The position numbers and the translations under genes are program-made. A DNA stretch of 64,000 bases, taken from Bacillota bacterium (lineage in GTDB: Bacteria > Bacillota_A > Clostridia > Christensenellales > Aristaeellaceae). Below the pieces are notes generated by a model that was not told the origin of the DNA, made no database searches, and saw nothing but the letters and a program-made list of their open reading frames with translations. The stretch spans positions 14,657-78,656 of the forward strand of contig JAEZSP010000094.1 in assembly GCA_023421735.1 (NCBI GenBank), in the 5' to 3' direction. Of this stretch, positions 58,702 to 64,000 are shown piece after piece (position 1 is the stretch's first letter; each line of letters opens with the position of its first letter).

Positions 58702-59216
58702 TCCCCCGTCATCTCCCTCATTTTGAGGATGGTTTTCCAGTTGCGCGTGGTGGCGGCCTCCAGCTTCATGACCCGCGCGGCGCACTTGGAGAGTCGGATG
58801 CTTTCGCCAAGAAAAAGGTATGCCGCGCGTCCGGAAAAGACGACCCGGTCGTTTCCATCCCCGTCGATGGGTGTTTGCGGCGATGGAAATAACGCGACAT
58901 AAAGGCTGTCCCACGCATCCGTTTCCACAGCGGCGATTTCTGCAGCCGAAAACGGAAGGTTTTCGACGATACGGCGCATTTCGTCCGCCGTGCGGAGCAC
59001 GACCGCTGCGTGCACGCCCGCATTCGAAAGCGCAGCTTCGATCCGACCGACGAGCGCCTGTTCCTCCGCATCCGAATCGAAGGCCGCGTTCCCGCTCTGG
59101 ATGTACGTCTCGACGCGCGAGAGTCCAAGCCCTTCCAACATGCGTCTGAAATCCGCCATTTTGAGCCGATTATGTGCGCCGACATTCACGCCGCGCAAAA
59201 ACGCCGCATATCTCAC
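58698..59216 (-). CDS. DUF1697 domain protein
   Basis: 172 residues. Starts YAAFLRGVNVGAHNRLKMADFRRML, the typical DUF1697 opening, followed by GLSRVETYIQSGNAAFDS, also diagnostic. Function unknown, ferredoxin-like fold predicted. Begins with GTG eight bases after GGAG, overlapping the stop of the reductase gene as GTGA. Confidence 0.85.
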   Translation of the reverse strand: MRYAAFLRGVNVGAHNRLKMADFRRMLEGLGLSRVETYIQSGNAAFDSDAEEQALVGRIEAALSNAGVHAAVVLRTADEMRRIVENLPFSAAEIAAVETDAWDSLYVALFPSPQTPIDGDGNDRVVFSGRAAYLFLGESIRLSKCAARVMKLEAATTRNWKTILKMREMTGE

Positions 59217-59767
59217 GCCGGTTCTCCGTTCAATCGTGCCGCGATCGCGCGGATATTGGAAAGCGCGCGTGCATCCTGTGCGGCGGGCACCGCATCGGTA
59301 TTCATCGAAAGCACCATATTCTCCTCCTGAAAATCCGCGTTCAGAAGCCGGAAGAACCACTTTGACAGTCGGATTGCGTCGTCCGGCTTTCCGTCGCCCC
59401 CGCCCGCAAGCAGGAGAATGCCCGTCTTTTTGCGCAGGACAAAGGGCCGTTGGAGGAATCGCCGGGCGGAATAATAAATTTGCAGGCGGCTCAGGACATT
59501 CATGAGTGGACCGGTGAGCGTAGACATGTACAGGGGTGAGGCGACCACGAGGACGTCATAGTCGTCCGCGTACACCATGTCCATACGGTCGTGGATCGCG
59601 CAGCCGAGATGCCCGCAACACCATCTGCAATCGATGCAGGGCGAAACATCGTCATAAAAAGCGGAAAGCGCCACGATTTCACCCGACATTTTGTCACGGA
59701 AGGCACCGATAAGCGCCGCCGTGTCGCCATTTTTGCGTGGCGAACCGTTCAAGATGAGCGTCTTCAT
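59213..59767 (-). CDS. NADPH-dependent FMN reductase / flavodoxin-fold protein
   Basis: 184 residues. ILNGSPRKNGDTAALI binds the FMN phosphate and ASPLYMSTLTGPLMNVLSRL is the second flavin loop. A Cys-rich insert CIDCRWCCGHLGC could ligate a metal or iron-sulfur centre, as in iron-sulfur flavoproteins. First gene of the three-gene operon with DUF1697 and the P-loop protein. GGAGGG precedes the ATG. Confidence 0.88.
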   Translation of the reverse strand: MKTLILNGSPRKNGDTAALIGAFRDKMSGEIVALSAFYDDVSPCIDCRWCCGHLGCAIHDRMDMVYADDYDVLVVASPLYMSTLTGPLMNVLSRLQIYYSARRFLQRPFVLRKKTGILLLAGGGDGKPDDAIRLSKWFFRLLNADFQEENMVLSMNTDAVPAAQDARALSNIRAIAARLNGEPA

Positions 59768-59817
59768 TCGGTCTTTTTCCCTCCGTTTCCACCCAAGACA
59801 GAATCCCAAGGGTCAAA

Positions 59818-59846
59818 ATGATCATCCCTTTTTGCGCGCCCGTCAA
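59818..59846 (-). promoter_or_regulatory. Promoter of the FMN reductase operon
   Basis: Minus strand TTGACG (59841-59846), 17-bp spacer, GATCAT (59818-59823), about 50 bases before the start codon. Confidence 0.45.
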
Positions 59847-59895
59847 TTTTTTCGCGGTCATCTACGATTCTTACCAATGTGATTCAGGGCGCCGC

Positions 59896-60339
59896 TCACG
59901 CCCAACTCTGCAATTCGACGATGTTGCCTTCCGGGTCGGTCGCGTAGACGAATGTTGCGCGCCTGCCATCCGGGTAATTGACCGACACGCACTCGCCCAC
60001 CTGTCCGCCGCCATGGGCAATCACATCCGAAAGCGCGCGCGCCACGTCGTCCACCTCGAAGGCGATATGCTGGAATCCCGGCGCGTTGATGGCCCGCACG
60101 GCCGCCGGGGCGTCTGAGTCGTATTGGAAAACTTCGAGCGTGCATGTCTCGTCGCAACCGGGAAGCGCGAGATGCTCACCCACGATGTGCGCACCGGATA
60201 TGCCGGTCAATCGGTCGAGCCATTCGCCGGAAAGATCGCGCGTCTGGCCGATGCGCTCACAGCCAAGCGCGGTCTGATAAAAATCAATGAGCGCACGGAC
60301 ATCCCGGGCAATGAGATTCGTATGTGCATAGCGAAACAT
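59896..60339 (-). CDS. VOC family (glyoxalase/dioxygenase-like) protein
   Basis: 147 residues with the vicinal-oxygen-chelate fold: two paired beta-alpha-beta-beta-beta modules. His in RYAHTNLIARDV, Glu in LEVFQY, His in FQHIAFEVDD and Glu in GNIVELQSW form the typical metal site. Could be lactoylglutathione lyase-like, methylmalonyl-CoA epimerase-like or a resistance protein; not determinable. Starts after AAAAGGGGG. Has its own promoter. Confidence 0.9.
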   Translation of the reverse strand: MFRYAHTNLIARDVRALIDFYQTALGCERIGQTRDLSGEWLDRLTGISGAHIVGEHLALPGCDETCTLEVFQYDSDAPAAVRAINAPGFQHIAFEVDDVARALSDVIAHGGGQVGECVSVNYPDGRRATFVYATDPEGNIVELQSWA

Positions 60340-60366
60340 GCTGTGGCCCCCTTTTCGTATGTTGTC

Positions 60367-60395
60367 ATTATACACAAAGGGGGCGCCGCATTCAA
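60367..60395 (-). promoter_or_regulatory. Promoter of the VOC gene, adjoining the ppk stop codon
   Basis: Minus strand TTGAAT (60390-60395), 17-bp spacer, TATAAT (60367-60372), immediately downstream of the ppk stop codon at 60396-60398. Confidence 0.6.
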
Positions 60396-62528
60396 TCAAA
60401 ACCGATTCCGAAGCGCGTTTACCCGCCGGGCGATCCGCGTGAGGATACCCTCCTGCCCCTCCTGCGTATGATTTTCCTCCGCCGCGCGCATGAACTGTTC
60501 CTGCGCGTTGAGAGGGCCGTCGGAATTGGGCGGCGGCGCGATATAGATGCCGTCCGGCGCAATCCGGCGCGCCTTCGCGTCGTCCGCCAGTTGCGTCTTC
60601 AGGATTTCAAGCAAGCGATTTCTCAATTTTCCGTCGAGGATGGGACAGGCGATCTCGACGCGGCGCTCGGTGTTTCTGGTCATGAGATCCGCGGAGGCGA
60701 TGTAGACGACGGCATCGTTCCCCGCGCCGAACGCATAGATGCGCGCGTGTTCGAGGAACCGCCCGACGATGCTGGTGACGGTGATGTTTTCCGTGTATCC
60801 GTCGATGCCCGGCAGGATGCAGCAGATGCCGCGCACGATCATCTGGACGGGCACGCCCGCGCGCGACGCCTCAGAAAGCTTGTCGATCACGTCGCGGTCG
60901 GTCACAGAATTCACCTTGATGCGGATCTGACTCGCCTCGCCCCGAAGCGCCTTGTCGATTTCCCCCTGTATGAGCGCGAGGATGCCCTTTTTGAATCCCG
61001 AAGGCGCGGCAAGCAGATGATCGTACTGACCGTCGAGGTTTGAGATGGAGATATTTTTGAAAAACGCGGTGGCATCCGCGCCAATCTCCCGATTCGCGGT
61101 CATGAGCGAAATATCGGAATAGATGGCGGCTGTCTTTTCGTTATAATTCCCCGTGCCGACCTGTGTAAAATACTGAAACCGATTCTTTTCGCGCCGCGTG
61201 ATCAGGCAGATTTTCGAATGCGCCTTGATGCCGTCAATGCCATAGAGCACGCGACAGCCCGCTTCCTCCAGGCGTTCCGCCCACTCGATGTTATTCTGCT
61301 CGTCAAAGCGCGCGCGCAGTTCCATCATCACGGTCACGTCCCGCCCGTTTTCGGCAGCCGCGATGAGCGTCTCCGCGAGCCGCGACTGTTTATCGATCCG
61401 GTAAAGCGTAATCTTGATGGAAATCACCGCAGGGTCGTATGCCGCTTCGCGGACGAGCTTCAAAAACGGTTCAAAGCTTTCGTAGGGATGAAAGAGGAGG
61501 ATGTCGCGCCGCAGGATTTGCCGGAACATCGATTCGCGGCTTTCAAGACCGGCGGGCCAGAGCGGTTTATACGGCGTGTTCAAAAGCGCACGCTTCGTCG
61601 TCTGCGAAAGTTTCTGTTCGATGCCGAAGACATAACTCATTTCGATGGGCGCATGGCTTTCGAACGCCTGCTCCTTATTCAGGTCAAGGCGTGTGAGCAG
61701 ATACTTCATGAACTCACCGGAGAGTTTATCGCGCGTTTCGAGCCGTACAGGAGCAAGGCGCGCGCGTTTTTTGAGCACTTTTTTCATGTGGAGCCGGAAA
61801 TCTTCCTCCAGCTCGAACGCCTCGTCGTCGGGATTGATATCCGCGTTGCGCGTGACGGAGATGACCGTCTTTTCGATGGTTTCACAGCGTTCAAACACCC
61901 GATCTGCGTTTTCGAGGATGATTTCCTCCATGCGCACATAGCGCACGCTTCCGCCCGGAAGATAAACGAGCCGGGGCAGCGACTTGGGCACGGGGATGAG
62001 CCCGAAGCGCTTCCCCTCCTTCGCCTCGAGCCGCACGCCGATATTGAGCGATTTATTCACCAGATGCGGAAACGGATGGTGCGCATCCATGATTTGCGGG
62101 GAGAGCACGGGCGCGACAAAGGAATCGAAGTAGTCGCGTACAAATTTCCGCTCCCCCGCCTCAAGCTCTCCGTACTTGAGATCATAGATGTCATACGCGC
62201 GCAGCTGTTCTTCCAGGGAAAAATAGATGCCGTCGCGCTGCGCATAAAGCGGACGCACGGCCTCATAGACCTTGGCGAGCTGCTCCTGCGCGGTCATCCC
62301 CGATTTATTGTCGACATGCGTTTCATCCAGAAGGGAAATGTCGAGAAGGCTGCCGACGCGGATCATGAAAAATTCGTCGAGGTTGCTTGTGAATATGGAG
62401 ACAAACTTGAGCTTCTCAATCAGCGGTACGGATGCGTCGGCCGTCTCCAACAAGACGCGCTCATTGAAGCGCAGCCAAGAGAGTTCCCGATTTTGCGTAT
62501 AGCGCACGTTATCCTGCGTTGCCTGCAT
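60396..62528 (-). CDS. ppk1: Polyphosphate kinase 1
   Basis: 710 residues. N-terminal ELSWLRFNERVLLETAD (PPK1 N domain), FTSNLDEFFMIRVGSL, and catalytic domains with GIDGIKAHSKICLITR (autophosphorylated His) and YFTQVGTGNYNEKTAAIYSD; PLD-like C-terminal halves include the second His. Polymerises ATP gamma-phosphate into polyphosphate. GGGAGGAAAGG precedes the ATG. Overlaps the upstream exopolyphosphatase gene by 20 bases, so synthesis and breakdown of polyphosphate are coexpressed. Confidence 0.97.
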   Translation of the reverse strand: MQATQDNVRYTQNRELSWLRFNERVLLETADASVPLIEKLKFVSIFTSNLDEFFMIRVGSLLDISLLDETHVDNKSGMTAQEQLAKVYEAVRPLYAQRDGIYFSLEEQLRAYDIYDLKYGELEAGERKFVRDYFDSFVAPVLSPQIMDAHHPFPHLVNKSLNIGVRLEAKEGKRFGLIPVPKSLPRLVYLPGGSVRYVRMEEIILENADRVFERCETIEKTVISVTRNADINPDDEAFELEEDFRLHMKKVLKKRARLAPVRLETRDKLSGEFMKYLLTRLDLNKEQAFESHAPIEMSYVFGIEQKLSQTTKRALLNTPYKPLWPAGLESRESMFRQILRRDILLFHPYESFEPFLKLVREAAYDPAVISIKITLYRIDKQSRLAETLIAAAENGRDVTVMMELRARFDEQNNIEWAERLEEAGCRVLYGIDGIKAHSKICLITRREKNRFQYFTQVGTGNYNEKTAAIYSDISLMTANREIGADATAFFKNISISNLDGQYDHLLAAPSGFKKGILALIQGEIDKALRGEASQIRIKVNSVTDRDVIDKLSEASRAGVPVQMIVRGICCILPGIDGYTENITVTSIVGRFLEHARIYAFGAGNDAVVYIASADLMTRNTERRVEIACPILDGKLRNRLLEILKTQLADDAKARRIAPDGIYIAPPPNSDGPLNAQEQFMRAAEENHTQEGQEGILTRIARRVNALRNRF

Positions 62529-63432
62529 CGACCTTTCCTCCCAGCACTCTTTCGTACAGATAGCCCTCGCGCACACCGTATCCGCTGACGACGACCACGT
62601 TGCCGCCAAAGCGCTTGGCGACGGTTTTCAGGATCGTCATGCCGGGAATGAGCGTGTGTACGCGCTCCGGCGCAACCCTGAGAATGGAATCGAGCGCAAG
62701 CCTTTTCGAACCGCGGAAAAGGCGCAAAATGTCCCTGAGGTGATCGTATGTGATTTCGCGATTGCCCGGCGCGAGTTCGAACATGGCGTTCGCAAGCTTC
62801 GCCGTGGCGCGAATCGTGCCGCCGACGCCATAGATCGTCGGATATTCACCGCACACAAAGGAGAGCTTATCGAGTTCCACGGACACGTCCGCGCGGATGG
62901 CGCGCGTGCCGACCTTCCCGGGAATGAGTCCCGTCTGGGCGTTTTTGACGTACATATTAAGAGAACCAACCGGCATGCTCGCGGCAGAAATGACGGTGCC
63001 CTTTGAAAACTCCGTTAATTCCGTACTGCCGCCGCCGATGTCCACGAGGATGCCGTCCTCAATGCCCGCGCCATGCGATGCGCCCGCATAGTCGAGCCGC
63101 GCCTCGTCTCCGCCGGAGAGCACGTCCACGCGGATGCCGATGGATTTGTATATCTTCTCCACAGCCTCCTCGGTATTGGTGATGTTGCGCAAAGAAGCAG
63201 TGGCAAACACGTGCATCTCCTCCACACCGAAATTGGTCAATATCGTGCGAAAACCCGCGAGCACTTGACACGCTACGTCGATTCCCTTTGCGGAAAGCGC
63301 ACCTTCTACGACGTAGGCGGAGAGGCCGGCCGTCTCCTTTTTGCTGATGAGCGGCACAACGCGACTGTTTTCCGCCCGGTAAATCGAGAGACGAATCGAG
63401 TTCGCGCCAAGATCCACAATTCCGTATAGCAT
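62509..63432 (-). CDS. ppx: Exopolyphosphatase / guanosine pentaphosphatase (Ppx/GppA)
   Basis: 307 residues, ASKHA fold. LYGIVDLGANSIRLSIY and VDIGGGSTELTEF are the two phosphate loops; YGVGGTIRATAKL completes the first domain pair. Shorter than Escherichia coli Ppx (which has extra C-terminal domains), matching the two-domain bacterial forms. Degrades polyphosphate and/or hydrolyses pppGpp. Chosen start is the first Met of the conserved domain; the ribosome binding site is weak. Confidence 0.95.
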   Translation of the reverse strand: MLYGIVDLGANSIRLSIYRAENSRVVPLISKKETAGLSAYVVEGALSAKGIDVACQVLAGFRTILTNFGVEEMHVFATASLRNITNTEEAVEKIYKSIGIRVDVLSGGDEARLDYAGASHGAGIEDGILVDIGGGSTELTEFSKGTVISAASMPVGSLNMYVKNAQTGLIPGKVGTRAIRADVSVELDKLSFVCGEYPTIYGVGGTIRATAKLANAMFELAPGNREITYDHLRDILRLFRGSKRLALDSILRVAPERVHTLIPGMTILKTVAKRFGGNVVVVSGYGVREGYLYERVLGGKVDAGNAG

Positions 63433-63730
63433 CAGAGGAATCCCACCCTTTATCAAACTGCGCGGCAAAGCCGCGGTTTTATCCATTTCCATTTTACCCC
63501 ATGTACGCCAAGACCGCCACCCCTGAAAAGTCAAGCGAATGTCAAATCCGGATGAACGCGCACTTGATCAGTTTGCCCAATTAGAAAAGAAAAAACGGGT
63601 GGGATCTGCGGATTGCGCAAGACACAGAAAGAACGAGAGAAAGACAGGCAATGGATTTTCGTTCAAGGCGAGGTTCGTTTGATGCGGTAAACCGCGAAAC
63701 ACAAGTCGCTTTGCGACCGCGCCGACTCCG

Positions 63731-63859
63731 TTCGGCGCGCCTTGAGGCGCAGGCGTAGCAGACAGGGACGGACTTTGCGCCTACATCAAGCGGAGAGCGA
63801 CAAAGCCAGGGACGAAAGGGATCGCCGAAAACGCGGTTCTGTTGTGGATGGAGGACTAG
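63731..63859 (+). repeat. Structured repeat, copy B (5'-truncated)
   Basis: About 110 bases (from GGCGCAGGCGTAGCAG at 63746) match the right half of copy A closely through the GTTCTGTTGTGGAT segment to the terminal ACTAG. The left arm is lost apart from TTCGGCGCG (63731-63739). One inner-stem pair is broken (CTACATC instead of CTACGTC). Probably a decayed copy. The remainder of 63433-63730, upstream of ppx, holds short GC hairpins but no gene that I can see. Confidence 0.75.
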
Positions 63860-63884
63860 TAGTCCGCGAAGTCTAAGAATCGAT

Positions 63885-63993
63885 GATATGGCGCAGAGAT
63901 TTTTCCGTCCAGCGCGAAGCCGGAGCGCAGACGTAGCAGCGTTACGTCAAGCGGAAGGCGACAAAGCTGGGCGGGAAAAGATCCAGCCATATC
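63885..63993 (+). ncRNA. Structured repeat, copy C (candidate RNA, different stems, same core)
   Basis: GATATGGC (63885-63892) pairs with GCCATATC (63986-63993); a longer bulged stem joins GATTTTTCCGTCCAGC to GCTGGGCGGGAAAAGATC; inner stem GACGTA/TACGTC (63931-63936, 63944-63949) closes over a 7-base loop. The core strands GCGCGAAGCCGGAGCGCAG (63912-63930, identical to copy A over 19 bases) and CAAGCGGAAGGCGACAAAGC lie between the stems. The stem sequences differ from copy A but stay complementary, with a G-U pair on the plus strand. No promoter seen; it may extend beyond the window edge. Confidence 0.6.
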
Positions 63994-64000
63994 GCGGGAG

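Noticed and set aside
61218..62588. 456-codon open frame antisense to ppk1
   Set aside because: Shadow of a highly conserved gene; no start signal.

Overview
The window is a GC-rich, gene-dense piece of chromosome, probably from an anaerobic Bacillota of the Clostridia (a Christensenellales-like gut or environmental lineage is my best guess). Reasons: strong AGGAGG-type ribosome binding sites, sigma-A-like promoters with 16-17 bp spacers, a flavodiiron protein fused to flavin reductase and rubredoxin, radical SAM and nitroreductase genes, and peptide/sugar-type family 5 ABC systems whose binding proteins lack a lipobox. I saw no tRNA, rRNA, CRISPR array, prophage or transposase gene.

Layout. 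1-6.9 kb: the 3' end of an aspartase/fumarate lyase, a serine hydrolase with an apparently leaderless mRNA, a DUF308 membrane protein, a radical SAM enzyme, an AraC-GyrI regulator, a DUF4037 nucleotidyltransferase-like gene and a metallo-beta-lactamase-fold hydrolase. 6.9-11.3 kb (minus): GH42 beta-galactosidase, a PNPOx-like flavoprotein and the flavodiiron fusion. 11.4-15.7 kb (plus): an SDR, PHP, TIM-barrel isomerase, GtrA and repeat-protein operon with ATGA/TTGA couplings. 16-19 kb: a membrane-anchored PIG-L deacetylase, two small membrane proteins and a nucleotidyltransferase. 19.2-30 kb: a carbohydrate locus (GH106 rhamnosidase, sulfatase, GH78 rhamnosidase, orphan binding protein, UroD-like protein, RpiB-like isomerase) with three LacI-type palindromes before the GH78 gene. 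30-36 kb (minus): a nitroreductase/flippase pair, then a five-gene operon of two small membrane proteins, two Gfo/Idh oxidoreductases and an isomerase. 36-42.5 kb (minus): a complete family 5 ABC transporter (binding protein, two permeases, two ATPases). 42.9-51.5 kb: proC, a serine hydrolase/GGDEF pair, AraC regulator plus MATE pump, a secreted protein, and a ROK kinase/nucleoside hydrolase pair. 51.7-63.4 kb: oligoendopeptidase F, 3-methyladenine glycosylase, two esterases, a uridine-kinase-like protein, MarR plus flavin reductase, small redox and nucleotide genes, and ppx-ppk.

The theme is uptake and breakdown of plant or algal oligosaccharides (rhamnosides, galactosides, sulfated sugars), with sugar-acid or polyol oxidation by Gfo/Idh and TIM-barrel isomerases, plus redox defence.

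The most unusual signal is a family of structured repeats. A 184-nt element at 4834-5017 folds end to end as one long hairpin with many G-U pairs, all on the plus strand. A second member at 63885-63993 keeps the same two unpaired core strands but has unrelated, still complementary, stems. A truncated copy lies at 63731-63859. I do not recognise this as a known RNA family, although I could not search.
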